A stretch of DNA of 64,000 nt from Photobacterium leiognathi (GCF_030685535.1 NZ_CP131601.1:558001-622000), one strand, 5' to 3'; numbered from the stretch's first letter, positions 1-9,989 are shown. Notes: a model not told the origin generated them from the letters alone. Translations and numbers: made by a program.

Positions 1-105
1 CATCAAGGCTTGTTATGTTTGTTAGCATGATGTTACTAATGGATATAGTGATAACGGAACAAGGATTGTGTTTCGCGCTAACAAATCAACGACAGGGATG
101 CCACT

Positions 106-1176
106 ATGCAAAAAGACCAACTCAATAATGTTCATATCGAAGATGAATCTGTTCTTATTACGCCTGCAAAGCTAAAACAAAACCTACCTGTTTCAGAACA
201 AGCATTGTCTTTTGTTGAGCAATCCCGTGAAACTATCGCAGATATTATTCACAAGCGAGATCATCGTTTACTGGTTGTATGTGGACCGTGCTCCATTCAT
301 GATGTAGAGCAAGCCAAAGCTTATGGACAGAAGTTAAAGCAGTTAGCAGAAGAGCTTAGTGATCAACTTTACATTGTGATGCGCGTATATTTTGAAAAGC
401 CGCGTACCACAGTCGGTTGGAAAGGATTGATTAACGACCCACATATTGATGGCTCTTTTGCCGTCGAAGAAGGTTTGCATATTGGTCGTCAATTATTAGT
501 CGACTTAGTAGAAGAAGGTATTCCTTTAGCAACTGAAGCCCTGGATCCAATTAGTCCGCAGTACCTAGGTGATTTATTTAGCTGGGCAGCTATTGGCGCA
601 CGTACTACCGAATCACAAACACACCGTGAAATGGCAAGCGGTTTATCCATGCCAGTTGGCTTTAAAAATGGTACAGATGGTAGCTTGGCAACTGCGATTA
701 ATGCGATGCAGGCGGCAGCATCAGGTCATAAGTTTATGGGTATTAATCCCGAGGGGCAGGTTGCATTACTCAATACCCAAGGTAACCCTGATGGTCACGT
801 TATCTTACGTGGTGGTAAGCAAACCAACTATGATTCTGTTTCAGTAAGAGAATGTGAAAACGAGATGGTTGCATCAGGTCTTTCTCCTGCCTTAATGGTA
901 GACTGTAGCCATGCCAATTCTCGTAAAGACTATCGTCGCCAGCCTCTAGTTGCTGAAGATGTTATTCATCAGATCCGTGAAGGAAATAAGTCTATTATTG
1001 GATTGATGATTGAAAGTCATCTGAATGAAGGAAATCAAAGTGCTGATCTTCCTCGTGATGAGATGAAATACGGTGTATCGATAACTGATGCATGTATTAG
1101 TTGGGAAACGACAGAACAACTATTGCGTCAGGCACATAAGGAATTAGTGCCGTTTTTACAAGATCGAATTAAATAA
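106..1176 (+). CDS. aroF: 3-deoxy-7-phosphoheptulonate synthase (DAHP synthase), AroF type
   Basis: Condenses phosphoenolpyruvate and erythrose 4-phosphate to DAHP, the first step of the shikimate pathway, in the cytoplasm. The 356-residue length fits class I DAHP synthases. VCGPCSIHD at about residues 58-66 carries the metal-binding Cys62, and KPRTTVGWKG at about 98-107 is the substrate-binding signature. The N-terminus MQKDQLNNVHI closely resembles E. coli AroF (the tyrosine-sensitive isozyme), which fixes the start. tyrA follows after 19 bases in the same direction, the E. coli aroF-tyrA arrangement, so feedback by tyrosine is expected (inferred from orthology). No convincing TyrR box was found in the 105 bases upstream. 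Confidence 0.95.
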   Translation: MQKDQLNNVHIEDESVLITPAKLKQNLPVSEQALSFVEQSRETIADIIHKRDHRLLVVCGPCSIHDVEQAKAYGQKLKQLAEELSDQLYIVMRVYFEKPRTTVGWKGLINDPHIDGSFAVEEGLHIGRQLLVDLVEEGIPLATEALDPISPQYLGDLFSWAAIGARTTESQTHREMASGLSMPVGFKNGTDGSLATAINAMQAAASGHKFMGINPEGQVALLNTQGNPDGHVILRGGKQTNYDSVSVRECENEMVASGLSPALMVDCSHANSRKDYRRQPLVAEDVIHQIREGNKSIIGLMIESHLNEGNQSADLPRDEMKYGVSITDACISWETTEQLLRQAHKELVPFLQDRIK

Positions 1177-1195
1177 TTACGGATAGAAAGAAATC

Positions 1196-2326
1196 ATGGT
1201 TGCTGAGTTAAGCAAATTAAGAGATCAAATTGACGATGTCGATCGTCAAATGGTTGAGCTATTAGCTCAACGTCTTGCATTAGTCGAGCAAGTGGGCGTG
1301 GTAAAAAGCCAGCATGGTTTACCTATTTATGCGCCAGATCGTGAAGCGGCCATGTTGGCTTCTCGTCGTGAAGAAGCAGAACGTAAAGGTGTGCAAGCGG
1401 ATTTGATTGAAGATGTACTTCGCCGAACGATGCGAGAGTCATATTCCAGTGAAAATGATTCAGGCTTTAAGTGTTTAAACCCTGAATTACGACCTATTGT
1501 GATCGTTGGTGGTAATGGGCAATTAGGTAAATTATTTAATCGCTTACTGACGTTATCAGGCTATCAAGTAAAAGTATTAGGCAGCCAAGACTGGGATCGT
1601 GCAGATGAGATCTTGCATGATGCGGGTATGGTGATTGTCTCTGTACCTATCCACTTAACAGAGTCTGTGATCGCAAAGCTAGGTAACTTACCAGAAGATT
1701 GCTTACTTGCTGATTTAACATCGGTGAAAAGTGGTCCATTACAGGCAATGCTGGAAGTACACAAAGGCCCTGTGGTTGGTCTGCACCCAATGTTTGGTCC
1801 TGATATTCCAAGTCTGGCAAAACAGGTGATTGTGTACTGTGATGGTCGTAACCCTGAAAGTTACCAGTGGTTACTGGAGCAATTTCAGATTTGGGGCGCA
1901 ACGCTAAATCGTATCAGTGCGATTGAACATGATCAGGGCATGACCTTGATCCAGGCGCTACGTCACTTTACGTCTTTTGTTTACGGTGTTCACCTTGCTG
2001 AAGAAGATCCTAAGCTAGAACAGTTAATGTCGTTAAGCTCACCTATTTATCGCTTAGAGCTGGCGATGGTAGGGCGTCTGTTTGCTCAGGACGCACAATT
2101 GTACGGTGACATTATCATGTCGGCACCACAGAATATTGCGATGATCAAACGTTTCCATCAGCGCTTTGGTGAAGCGATTGAAATGCTAGATGCTCAAGAC
2201 AAAGAGGCGTTTAAACAAGCCTTTGGTCAGGTATCAGGATGGTTTGGCGATTACGCTGAACATTTTTTAGCAGAGAGCCAGGGACTGCTTAGGCAGGCGA
2301 ACGATTCAACTCATCGTAAAGCATAG
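1196..2326 (+). CDS. tyrA: Bifunctional chorismate mutase / prephenate dehydrogenase
   Basis: Converts chorismate to prephenate and then oxidises it to 4-hydroxyphenylpyruvate, the tyrosine branch. The AroQ-type chorismate mutase domain occupies residues 1 to about 90 (helical, [19 protein letters not shown]). It is followed by an NAD-binding Rossmann start [13 protein letters not shown] at about 102-114 and the prephenate dehydrogenase domain with GLHPMFGPD. The 376-residue length is typical of enterobacterial and vibrio TyrA. It lies in an operon with aroF and ends at a strong bidirectional terminator shared with the convergent pheA. Confidence 0.95.
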   Translation: MVAELSKLRDQIDDVDRQMVELLAQRLALVEQVGVVKSQHGLPIYAPDREAAMLASRREEAERKGVQADLIEDVLRRTMRESYSSENDSGFKCLNPELRPIVIVGGNGQLGKLFNRLLTLSGYQVKVLGSQDWDRADEILHDAGMVIVSVPIHLTESVIAKLGNLPEDCLLADLTSVKSGPLQAMLEVHKGPVVGLHPMFGPDIPSLAKQVIVYCDGRNPESYQWLLEQFQIWGATLNRISAIEHDQGMTLIQALRHFTSFVYGVHLAEEDPKLEQLMSLSSPIYRLELAMVGRLFAQDAQLYGDIIMSAPQNIAMIKRFHQRFGEAIEMLDAQDKEAFKQAFGQVSGWFGDYAEHFLAESQGLLRQANDSTHRKA

Positions 2327-2340
2327 TTAGTGCATGATTA

Positions 2341-2380
2341 AAAAAGCCCGTAATGATCTGATGATCATTACGGGCTTTTT
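2341..2380. terminator. Bidirectional intrinsic terminator between tyrA and pheA
   Basis: A hairpin with 13 bp arms (GCCCGTAATGATC and its complement) and a TGAT loop is flanked by an A-run on the left and a T-run on the right. It can therefore end transcripts from both convergent genes. Confidence 0.9.
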
Positions 2381-2398
2381 ATTATCTATTGGAAAATA

Positions 2399-3574
2399 TT
2401 ACTCGATAATATCAACATCCGTTGGTGCAACATTTTCACTTGGATAACAGCCTAATACCTTGATAAAGCGTGTTAGGCGAGTAAGTTCTTCTAATGCTTG
2501 CTGCATAGTGGCAGATTTCAAATTCACTTCTACATCTACATAGAACATTTCTTCCCATGGATTACCAATCACAGGGCGAGATTCAAGCTTGCTCATATTG
2601 ATATTAAGATTACGAAGTACCAGTAAGCACTCAACTAGTGATCCTGCTTTTTGTGCCGTTGACATAATCAATGTGGTTTTTGCAGGGATCAAGGATGTCA
2701 CATCAACCGCTTTTCGTGCCACTACAATAAAGCGGGTAAAGTTTTCTTGTTGGTTCGCAATGTTAGATTGGATTGCGGTTAAACCATAAAGCTCACCACT
2801 GGATGCATTACCAATTGCCGCTACGTTAGGTTGTTTCAGCGCAGCAACTTGCTCCATTGCATCAGCTGTGCTTGAGCAATACTCTTGTTTGATATTGCCC
2901 ATACTGTGGAGATATTCACTGCACTGCTGGTGGGGTTGTGGGTGAGAATATAAGGTATCAATCTTCTCTATACTGGTTTCTACCGCCGTCAGCAAGCAGT
3001 GTTCAATCGGTTGAGTGATCTCTCCAACAATAGAAAGGCTAGTGTGCTGCAATAAGTCGTAAACTTCATTAATTGAGCCAGAGCTGGTGTTTTCAATCGG
3101 CAATACACCGTAGTCAGCATTGCTGGTTTCAACGATATTGAAAATATCACGGAATGTTGAGCAGCTGATCTCGACTAAATCCGTTTGCTTACGGCTAAAG
3201 TAATTGCGACTAGCGAGATGCGAATACGAGCCTTTTGAGCCAAGGAATGCGACACGTGCTGATGGGTTTGCACTGTCAGGGTTCGCTAGCTTTTGTAAGT
3301 AGGCTTGTTGAAATAAAACCGAATCTTCAATAATGGTGTGGAAGATCTGTGTTACGTACTGTGGATCTAACTGATGTTGTTTACCTGTTTCGATAAGCTT
3401 TAATAATAGCTCTTGCTCTCTAGTTTGGTCACGAACAGGTTTGGCTGTACTAATTTTACTTTTTGCCACCTCTAAACTAAGCGTACGTCGCTCTGCCAGT
3501 AGTTCAAGTAAAGCGTTATCGATACGACTAACATTTTTACGAATGTCGTCGAGAGAGTAGCGAGTATCGGTCAT
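2399..3574 (-). CDS. pheA: Bifunctional chorismate mutase / prephenate dehydratase (P-protein)
   Basis: Makes phenylpyruvate from chorismate through prephenate, the phenylalanine branch. There are three parts: an AroQ chorismate mutase (about residues 1-95), a prephenate dehydratase domain (about 105-290, with the NFTRF motif near 280), and a C-terminal ACT regulatory domain with the ESRP motif that binds phenylalanine. The 391-residue length matches E. coli PheA (386). It faces tyrA, as in E. coli. A sigma-70 promoter sits about 110 bases upstream, but the leader encodes no Phe-rich peptide, so PheL-type attenuation is not supported here. Confidence 0.95.
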   Translation of the reverse strand: MTDTRYSLDDIRKNVSRIDNALLELLAERRTLSLEVAKSKISTAKPVRDQTREQELLLKLIETGKQHQLDPQYVTQIFHTIIEDSVLFQQAYLQKLANPDSANPSARVAFLGSKGSYSHLASRNYFSRKQTDLVEISCSTFRDIFNIVETSNADYGVLPIENTSSGSINEVYDLLQHTSLSIVGEITQPIEHCLLTAVETSIEKIDTLYSHPQPHQQCSEYLHSMGNIKQEYCSSTADAMEQVAALKQPNVAAIGNASSGELYGLTAIQSNIANQQENFTRFIVVARKAVDVTSLIPAKTTLIMSTAQKAGSLVECLLVLRNLNINMSKLESRPVIGNPWEEMFYVDVEVNLKSATMQQALEELTRLTRFIKVLGCYPSENVAPTDVDIIE

Positions 3575-3611
3575 TGGCGTCCCTATCAGATTTCCGAATG
3601 TAGCTTATCTA

Positions 3612-3660
3612 AATAAACACAGTGATACCTATTGGTGTAGGTGCTTTAAGTGTGTTTATT
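3612..3660 (-). promoter_or_regulatory. Hairpin in the pheA 5' untranslated region
   Basis: A 9-bp perfect inverted repeat (AATAAACAC / GTGTTTATT at 3612-3620 and 3652-3660) encloses a shorter ACCT/AGGT hairpin at 3627-3641. It lies in the transcribed leader of pheA, with no T-run that would make it a classic terminator. A regulatory role is possible but unproven. Confidence 0.4.
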
Positions 3661-3692
3661 ACAAGCTGAGTGGTCACTTTTTATCTTTAGTC

Positions 3693-3721
3693 ACATTATG
3701 CAGCGGGGTATTTAATGTCAA
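3693..3721 (-). promoter_or_regulatory. Sigma-70 promoter of pheA
   Basis: On the minus strand, -35 TTGACA (3716-3721, perfect) and -10 TAATGT (3693-3698) are separated by exactly 17 bases. The expected start near 3686 gives a leader of about 110 nt before the pheA ATG. Confidence 0.75.
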
Positions 3722-3803
3722 GCAGATTAGCGGGAATGACTAAGGATGGAAAAAGAGTGGTGATAAAACATTGAAGTGTTAATGAACGTTAATACGATAA
3801 AGC

Positions 3804-3830
3804 AAATAGCCCCGCAGAGCGGGGCTATTT
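3804..3830 (-). terminator. Terminator downstream of raiA
   Basis: A GC-rich hairpin, AAATAGCCCCGC / GCGGGGCTATTT with an AGA loop, sits 25 bases after the raiA stop and separates raiA from the pheA promoter. Confidence 0.8.
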
Positions 3831-3854
3831 TAAATCCTTATAATGTAGCGATGA

Positions 3855-4205
3855 TTATGCGTCGTCTAGTTCTACTTCTTCTTCAACTAGTCCAGGTTTT
3901 TCACTGTGGCTAGCACGACGTGCATTAGGTTTGTGAGCTTGCTTTTTAAGCTGACGGTCAAGCTTTTGGTAAAGCTCTGTAATTGCACCAAACAGGTCAT
4001 CATGCTCTGCAGAAGCAACCAACTCTCCTCCTGCGATATTAACTGCAGCTTCAACTTTGAATTGCTTGTTTGGCTCTTTGCTAATCACAACATGCTTTTT
4101 GATTAGCGGTACCTGAAGCTTCTCTAACTTATTGAACTTAAATTCAAAACGCTCACGGATAGCCGGGGTGATATCGATGTTTTTGCCAGTGATTTCTAAT
4201 GTCAT
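3855..4205 (-). CDS. raiA: Ribosome-associated inhibitor A (HPF/YfiA family)
   Basis: Binds between the 30S and 50S subunits to silence 70S ribosomes under stress or in stationary phase. The 116-residue protein starts MTLEITGKNIDITPAIRERFEFKFNKLEKL, the conserved beta-alpha start of the family, and has an acidic C-terminal tail ending VEEEVELDDA, typical of RaiA rather than the short HPF. It lies between pheA and bamD, as in E. coli. A near-perfect CRP operator lies about 75 bases upstream, spaced for a class II promoter, so carbon-starvation control is likely (E. coli raiA is reported to be a CRP target). Confidence 0.93.
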   Translation of the reverse strand: MTLEITGKNIDITPAIRERFEFKFNKLEKLQVPLIKKHVVISKEPNKQFKVEAAVNIAGGELVASAEHDDLFGAITELYQKLDRQLKKQAHKPNARRASHSEKPGLVEEEVELDDA

Positions 4206-4246
4206 AATTATCTTCCTCGTTTGCTACCCTTCGTTGGGTTGAGTTC

Positions 4247-4290
4247 AGATTACTAAATTTAGAACTTAATAATGTGATTTATATCACATT
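4247..4290 (-). promoter_or_regulatory. CRP site and class II promoter of raiA
   Basis: TGTGA-N6-TCACA at 4273-4288 is a perfect CRP core extended by AA/TT on both sides. A minus-strand -10 TAATCT lies at 4247-4252, giving a start near 4240. The operator centre at 4280.5 then falls at about -41, the class II position, replacing a -35 element. Confidence 0.65.
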
Positions 4291-4550
4291 TCATCTTTTA
4301 ATAATTCTCAGCAAAAAAATCTGTGATCATCATGGGTTTGTAGCAAAAAAGTTTATAAAAAGTACTTGAGATGCGATCAATATTTAAGGCAGTATGAACA
4401 AAGGTGAAACGCTGGTGGCCTGTGCTAACTAGGGATTTTATATAACCATTTTAATTATTTGTGTGTTTTTTGTTCGTGCGGTTAAGTGCTTAATTGTTAA
4501 AAAATTAACGCAGAAGGCACAAAATTATTGTGGTAAATAACAACAGATAA

Positions 4551-4582
4551 AAAAACGGCAGCTAAAAAAGCTGCCGTTTGTT
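4551..4582 (-). terminator. Terminator downstream of bamD
   Basis: An AAACGGCAGC / GCTGCCGTTT hairpin is followed by a T-run on the minus strand, 29 bases or so beyond the bamD stop. Confidence 0.85.
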
Positions 4583-4610
4583 TTTTCATAAAACTAAATT
4601 GAGCGAATAA

Positions 4611-5339
4611 TTATTTTGCTGGATTTAATTTCATCATCTTTTCGGTACGTTCCACTTCTTTTTGTAAGTTAAGTTTCTCATACGCAGTTTTTTCTAACTT
4701 CAATGACTCACGTGCAGCTTCTGTATCTGGGTACAGACGTTGTACTTGCTGGCAACGGTTAATTGCTGCAATCCATGCTTCACGGCGAACATAGAAGTCA
4801 GCCGTTGCTAAATCGTAATTGGCTAAACGGTTTTTCAAAAAGATCATACGTGCTTTAGCATCTGCGCCATATTCACTTTCAGGGTAACGTTCTAACAGGT
4901 ATTTAAAATCAGTAAATGCTTGGCGTGATGGCGTTGGATCACGGTCAAAACGATTGATATTAAACATGTCATGCATAAAGCTACGGTCTTGTGCCATATG
5001 CGTTAAGCCACGCATATACACAACCCAGTCAGCTTGTGGATGATCGGGATTTAAACGTAAGAAACGTTCAATGGTTGCTTCACCTAGCGCAAGATCATCA
5101 CTTTTGTAGTAAGCGTAAATGAGATCTAGCTGTACTTGATCGGAATAAGCACCAAATGGGTAACGTGAATCAAGCGCTTCTAATTGTTCGATAGCCGATG
5201 TCCAGTTACCACTTTGTAGCGCAGTTTGTGCTGTCGCATACAGGTTTGATGGTGGAACATCTGGTATTACTTCTTCTTTACTCGAACAGCCTGAAAGAAG
5301 GGCTACGGCAAGAAGAGTCGTGATTGTCAGGCGTTTCAT
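4611..5339 (-). CDS. bamD: Outer membrane assembly lipoprotein BamD
   Basis: Essential lipoprotein of the BAM complex that folds beta-barrel proteins into the outer membrane. It has a lipoprotein signal peptide with lipobox LLSGC (lipidated Cys18), then TPR-like repeats (residues about 30-230; for example TALQSGNWTSAIEQLEALDSRYPFG cut as helix pairs). The 242-residue length is normal for BamD/YfiO. It is divergent from rluD, as in E. coli. Confidence 0.95.
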   Translation of the reverse strand: MKRLTITTLLAVALLSGCSSKEEVIPDVPPSNLYATAQTALQSGNWTSAIEQLEALDSRYPFGAYSDQVQLDLIYAYYKSDDLALGEATIERFLRLNPDHPQADWVVYMRGLTHMAQDRSFMHDMFNINRFDRDPTPSRQAFTDFKYLLERYPESEYGADAKARMIFLKNRLANYDLATADFYVRREAWIAAINRCQQVQRLYPDTEAARESLKLEKTAYEKLNLQKEVERTEKMMKLNPAK

Positions 5340-5508
5340 TGCGGCGTTAGTTTCCTTGATAAAAATTTTATTTTGCTCGATCCATTACGGTCTGAGCCGT
5401 TAACAGATACAATGACACTATATTAGGTTACATCAAGCATAGTTTTAAGCTTGGTATATTTTACGCAGCGTATGGCAATTAGTCCCACGCTTTTTAAAAA
5501 AGTTCGCT

Positions 5509-6483
5509 ATGGCACAGCAAATAGAATTAACAAACACAGTTGGTGAAAGCCAATTAGGCATGCGCCTGGATCAGGTTGTTGCTGAATTATATCCAGATTA
5601 TTCGCGTTCGCGTATTAAAGACTGGATTTTAAATGGTATGGTTTCAGTGAATGGCAAAGTCGTCAAGAAACCTCGTGAAAAAATGATGGGTGGCGAAGAG
5701 TTATTCATCCAAGCTGAAATTGAAGATGAAGTACGTTGGGTTGCGCAAGACATCCCATTAGATATCGTTTATGAAGATGACGATATTCTTGTGATCAACA
5801 AACCGCGTGACTTTGTTGTTCACCCAGGTGCGGGCACGCCAGACGGTACAGTATTGAATGCATTATTGCATCATTGTCCGTCATTAGCAGAAGTACCACG
5901 TGCTGGTATCGTGCACCGTCTTGATAAAGACACAACGGGCTTGATGGTAGTTGCGAAAACAATTCAAGCGCAAACTCGTTTAGTTCGTGCGTTGCAAAAA
6001 CGTAAGATCACTCGTGAATATGAAGCATTAGCGATTGGTCAAATGACGGGCGGCGGTACGGTTGAAAAGCCAATTGGTCGTCACTCAACAAAACGTACTT
6101 GCATGGCTGTACATGAAATGGGTAAAGATGCGATCACCCATTACCGTGTTGCTGAGCGTTTCCGTGAACATACCCGTATTGTATTACGCCTAGAAACGGG
6201 TCGTACACACCAGATCCGTGTTCACATGTCATACCTAAGCCATCCTTTGATTGGTGATGTGACATACGGTGGTCGTCCTCGTCCACCTCGTAATGCGTCT
6301 CCTGAATTTATTCAGGCACTACGTGCATTTGATCGCCAAGCTCTTCACGCGCGTATGTTGCGTTTAGATCACCCAATCACTGGTGAGAAGATGGAGTGGC
6401 ATGCACCATTGCCAAATGACATGGTGGCTATGATTGATATCTTGCGTAAAGACACACTAGAAAACAGCGAAGACGATTATTAA
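5509..6483 (+). CDS. rluD: 23S rRNA pseudouridine(1911/1915/1917) synthase RluD
   Basis: Isomerises three uridines in helix 69 of 23S rRNA. It has an N-terminal S4 RNA-binding domain (about residues 15-80, MRLDQVVAELYPDYSRSRIKDWI) and a RluA-type catalytic domain with GIVHRLDKDTTGL, whose aspartate at about residue 139 is the nucleophile. The 324-residue length fits RluD. Its stop overlaps the pgeF start by one base (TAATG), so the two are translationally coupled. Its rRNA substrate is encoded 4 kb downstream, a coincidence shared with E. coli. Confidence 0.95.
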   Translation: MAQQIELTNTVGESQLGMRLDQVVAELYPDYSRSRIKDWILNGMVSVNGKVVKKPREKMMGGEELFIQAEIEDEVRWVAQDIPLDIVYEDDDILVINKPRDFVVHPGAGTPDGTVLNALLHHCPSLAEVPRAGIVHRLDKDTTGLMVVAKTIQAQTRLVRALQKRKITREYEALAIGQMTGGGTVEKPIGRHSTKRTCMAVHEMGKDAITHYRVAERFREHTRIVLRLETGRTHQIRVHMSYLSHPLIGDVTYGGRPRPPRNASPEFIQALRAFDRQALHARMLRLDHPITGEKMEWHAPLPNDMVAMIDILRKDTLENSEDDY

Positions 6484-7217
6484 TGAAAGCGATTATTCCT
6501 AACTGGCCAGCTCCTAAATCGGTAAAAGCAATTAGCACTACGCGCTCTGGTGGCGTAAGTGCTTCGCCTTATCATGAATTAAATTTAGGGTTACATGTTG
6601 GGGATAACGAAAGCGATGTTAAGCAAAATCGTGAACGCTTAAAGCAATACTGTGAGTTAGTTGAATCACCTGCGTGGTTAAACCAAATCCATAGTGCTGA
6701 CGTTATCGAGCTTGATGTTGCACTTTCATCAGTACCAGATGCCGATGGTAGCTTTACTCGCACTCCGGGATTAGCCTGTGCCATCATGACGGCAGATTGT
6801 TTACCTGTTTTGTTTTGTAATAAGCAAGGTACTGAAGTTGCTGCCGTACATGCCGGATGGCGAGGGCTTGCTAGTGGTGTTATTGAAAATGCGGTTGATA
6901 AATTCGATTGTACACCTGATAACATCATGGCGTGGTTAGGTCCTGCTATTGGTCCTGATGCTTTTGAAGTTGGTGGTGAAGTGCGCGAACAGTTTATGGC
7001 GGTTGATGCCAATGCTGAACTTGCATTTAAACCTCATGGTGATAAGTGGCTGGCAGATTTGTATCTACTGGCTAAACAACGTTTGCAGCGTTTAGGTATT
7101 ACAGAGGTATATGGGGGAGAATATTGCACGTTCAGTGATGAACAGCAGTTTTACTCCTACCGTCGTCAGTCAGTCACAGGGCGTCAGGCATCATTAGTCT
7201 GGTTAACTGAAGAGTAA
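6483..7217 (+). CDS. pgeF: Purine nucleoside phosphorylase / laccase-domain protein YfiH (PgeF)
   Basis: The YfiH family uses a zinc site made of two histidines and a cysteine. Members have adenosine phosphorylase/deaminase activity, and E. coli PgeF (YfiH) also edits peptidoglycan precursors (family knowledge). Signature stretches are visible: NQIHSADV (about residues 64-71), MTADCLPVLF (about 100-109) and AAVHAGWRGL (about 120-129), which supply the Cys and His ligands. The 244-residue length is typical. It is coupled to rluD by a TAATG overlap and ends at a hairpin terminator. Confidence 0.9.
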   Translation: MKAIIPNWPAPKSVKAISTTRSGGVSASPYHELNLGLHVGDNESDVKQNRERLKQYCELVESPAWLNQIHSADVIELDVALSSVPDADGSFTRTPGLACAIMTADCLPVLFCNKQGTEVAAVHAGWRGLASGVIENAVDKFDCTPDNIMAWLGPAIGPDAFEVGGEVREQFMAVDANAELAFKPHGDKWLADLYLLAKQRLQRLGITEVYGGEYCTFSDEQQFYSYRRQSVTGRQASLVWLTEE

Positions 7218-7257
7218 ACTTTATACTTTTCTATTTTAAAGCTGAATCTATTATTAA

Positions 7258-7292
7258 GCGGGTGATCTTCAATAAGATCACCCGCTTTTTTT
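7258..7292 (+). terminator. Terminator downstream of pgeF
   Basis: An AGCGGGTGATCTT / AAGATCACCCGCT hairpin is followed by seven T residues. Confidence 0.9.
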
Positions 7293-7317
7293 GCAGCATT
7301 ATATTGCGATTTGCAGA

Positions 7318-7346
7318 GTTGAAAAATACACCCTGAGTATCCATAT
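7318..7346 (+). promoter_or_regulatory. Candidate heat-shock (sigma-32) promoter of clpB
   Basis: GTTGAAA (7318-7324), 14 bases, then ATCCATAT (7339-7346) matches the sigma-32 consensus CTTGAAA-N11-16-CCCCATNT at most positions. It lies about 40 bases before the clpB ATG, in keeping with ClpB being a heat-shock chaperone. Confidence 0.6.
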
Positions 7347-7386
7347 ATATAGCATTAGTTTATTAAGAATTTTATTGGGAGAACTT

Positions 7387-9963
7387 ATGCGTCTTGACCG
7401 ATTCACCAGCAAATTTCAATCGGCAATATCTGATGCGCAATCGCTGGCTCTGGGGCGAGACCATCAGTATATCGAGCCTGCACACCTAATGGTGGCATTG
7501 CTTAATCAAGATGGTAGTACCGTACGTCCGTTGCTCACCCTTTTGAACATCGATATTACCCAGTTACGTTCACGTCTTGCTGAACTGTTAGACCGAATGC
7601 CAAAAGTAACCGGCATTGGCGGTGAAGTTCAGCTTTCACATGGCATGGGCGTGCTGCTTAATATGTGCGATAAGTTGGCACAAAAGCGAAAAGATAAATT
7701 CATTTCATCAGAGCTATTCATTTTAGCGGCTGCTGAAGATAAAGGCCCATTGGGTGAGCTATTTAAAGAGCTCGGTTTAACGGCGAAAAATATTGAGCAA
7801 GCGATCGATCAAATTCGCGGTGGTCAAAAAGTCGATGATCCTAATGCAGAAGAAAATCGTCAGGCATTGGAAAAATACACTATCGATTTAACCGAGCGTG
7901 CAGAGCAGGGTAAATTAGATCCTGTGATTGGTCGTGACGATGAAATTCGTCGCACCATTCAAGTGCTTCAACGCCGTACTAAAAATAACCCAGTGATCAT
8001 CGGTGAGCCGGGTGTAGGTAAAACAGCGATTGTTGAAGGTTTAGCACAACGTATTGTTAACGGTGAAGTGCCTGAAGGCTTGCGTGATAAACGTGTGCTT
8101 TCTCTTGATATGGGTTCATTGATCGCAGGTGCAAAATTCCGTGGTGAATTTGAAGAGCGACTAAAAGCGGTATTGAATGAATTATCGCAAGAAGATGGTC
8201 GTGTGATCTTATTCATTGATGAAATTCATACCATGGTTGGCGCTGGTAAAGGCGAAGGCTCAATGGATGCGGGTAACATGCTAAAACCTGCATTGGCTCG
8301 TGGTGAACTTCATTGTGTAGGTGCTACAACATTAGATGAATACCGTCAGTACATTGAAAAAGATGCGGCGCTTGAGCGTCGTTTCCAAAAAGTGCTGGTG
8401 GATGAGCCAAGTGTCGAAGATACCATTGCGATTCTTCGTGGTTTGAAAGAGCGTTACGAGCTTCATCACCATGTTGAAATTACCGATCCTGCGATTGTAG
8501 CGGCAGCGACATTGTCACACCGTTATATCTCAGATCGTCAGCTACCAGATAAAGCGATTGATCTTATCGATGAGGCGGCATCAAGCATTCGTATGCAGAT
8601 TGATTCAAAACCTGAGTCTTTGGATCGTTTAGAGCGTCGTATCATTCAGCTTAAGATTGAACAGCAAGCATTAGAGAAAGAAGACGATGATGCAAGTCAT
8701 AAGCGTTTGAGTGATTTGCTAGAAGAGCTTGACCTTAAAGAGCGCGAATATGCTGAACTAGAAGAAGTGTGGAATGCAGAAAAAGCTGCACTATCTGGCA
8801 CTCAACATATTAAAACTGAACTTGAGCAAGCACGTACTGATGTAGAAATTGCTCGTCGTGCAGGCGATTTAAACCGCATGTCTGAGTTGCAATACGGTCG
8901 TATTCCTGAGCTAGAAAAACAGTTAGATCTAGCCGCGCAAGCTGAAATGCAAGAAATGACCTTGTTGAAAAACAAAGTCACGGATACTGAAATTGCCGAT
9001 GTGCTATCAAAAGCAACCAGTATTCCAGTATCAAAAATGCTAGAAGGTGAGCGTGATAAATTACTTCGTATGGAAGATGAATTACACCATCGTGTGATTG
9101 GTCAAGATGAAGCCGTAGAAGCGGTAGCTAATGCAATCCGTCGTAGCCGTGCAGGTCTTGCCGATCCACAACGTCCAATTGGTTCATTCTTATTCTTAGG
9201 TCCAACGGGAGTTGGTAAAACTGAGCTATGTAAATCACTGGCTAACTTTATGTTTGACAGTGAAGAGGCAATGGTTCGTATCGACATGTCTGAGTTTATG
9301 GAGAAACACTCTGTGGCTCGTCTAGTGGGTGCGCCTCCAGGTTACGTTGGTTATGAAGAAGGTGGCTACTTAACAGAAGCTGTTCGTCGTCGTCCATATT
9401 CAGTGGTATTACTGGATGAAGTAGAAAAAGCACACCCTGATGTGTTCAATATTTTACTTCAAGTGTTAGATGATGGTCGTTTGACTGATGGTCAAGGTCG
9501 TACAGTGGACTTCCGCAATACAGTAATCATCATGACGTCGAACTTAGGTTCTGATCGTATTCAAGAGCATTTCGGTAATCTTGATTATGACGGTATCAAA
9601 GCATTAGTAATGGAAGTGGTGGGTCAGCATTTCCGTCCTGAGTTCATTAATCGTGTTGATGAAACAGTCGTGTTCCATCCGCTTGGTAAAGAGAACATCA
9701 AAAATATTGCTAGCATTCAGATTGAGCGTTTGAAAAAACGTTTGGCTGAAAAAGATTACCGTCTTGATATTGATGATAGTGCGTTAGATTTAATTGCAGA
9801 AGCCGGATTTGATCCTGTGTATGGTGCGCGTCCATTGAAACGTGCTATCCAGCAATATATCGAAAACCCGTTAGCGCAAGATTTACTATCAGGTAAATTT
9901 GTACCGGGTAAAGTGATAACACTATCTGTAAAAGATGATGAAATTGTTGCTCAGCAAATCTAA
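7387..9963 (+). CDS. clpB: ATP-dependent disaggregase chaperone ClpB
   Basis: Hsp100 hexamer that pulls polypeptides out of aggregates together with DnaK. The N-terminal Clp repeat domain (1 to about 145) precedes AAA+ module 1 with Walker A GEPGVGKT near residue 205, the coiled-coil middle domain at about 410-525 (absent from ClpA), and AAA+ module 2 with GPTGVGKT near residue 604. The start [11 protein letters not shown] at 7387 is preceded by a GGGAG ribosome site and gives 858 residues, matching E. coli ClpB (857). The open frame extends upstream to 7291, but that extension overlaps the terminator and promoter and is not coding. Confidence 0.96.
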   Translation: MRLDRFTSKFQSAISDAQSLALGRDHQYIEPAHLMVALLNQDGSTVRPLLTLLNIDITQLRSRLAELLDRMPKVTGIGGEVQLSHGMGVLLNMCDKLAQKRKDKFISSELFILAAAEDKGPLGELFKELGLTAKNIEQAIDQIRGGQKVDDPNAEENRQALEKYTIDLTERAEQGKLDPVIGRDDEIRRTIQVLQRRTKNNPVIIGEPGVGKTAIVEGLAQRIVNGEVPEGLRDKRVLSLDMGSLIAGAKFRGEFEERLKAVLNELSQEDGRVILFIDEIHTMVGAGKGEGSMDAGNMLKPALARGELHCVGATTLDEYRQYIEKDAALERRFQKVLVDEPSVEDTIAILRGLKERYELHHHVEITDPAIVAAATLSHRYISDRQLPDKAIDLIDEAASSIRMQIDSKPESLDRLERRIIQLKIEQQALEKEDDDASHKRLSDLLEELDLKEREYAELEEVWNAEKAALSGTQHIKTELEQARTDVEIARRAGDLNRMSELQYGRIPELEKQLDLAAQAEMQEMTLLKNKVTDTEIADVLSKATSIPVSKMLEGERDKLLRMEDELHHRVIGQDEAVEAVANAIRRSRAGLADPQRPIGSFLFLGPTGVGKTELCKSLANFMFDSEEAMVRIDMSEFMEKHSVARLVGAPPGYVGYEEGGYLTEAVRRRPYSVVLLDEVEKAHPDVFNILLQVLDDGRLTDGQGRTVDFRNTVIIMTSNLGSDRIQEHFGNLDYDGIKALVMEVVGQHFRPEFINRVDETVVFHPLGKENIKNIASIQIERLKKRLAEKDYRLDIDDSALDLIAEAGFDPVYGARPLKRAIQQYIENPLAQDLLSGKFVPGKVITLSVKDDEIVAQQI

Positions 9964-9989
9964 TTTTCTGATTTGATGACTATGAATGA

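Larger units (their letters stand above)
4206..4610. other. Intergenic region between raiA and bamD
   Basis: This 405-base gap holds the raiA CRP promoter at one end and the bamD terminator at the other. Between about 4300 and 4545 the sequence is very AT-rich with no open frame or RNA signature that I can recognise. Confidence 0.6.

Noticed and set aside
1..105. TyrR box or clear promoter before aroF.
   Set aside because: A TATAGT at 44-49 has only a poorly spaced TTGTTA partner, and no TGTAAA-N6-TTTACA was found; the window edge may cut the region.
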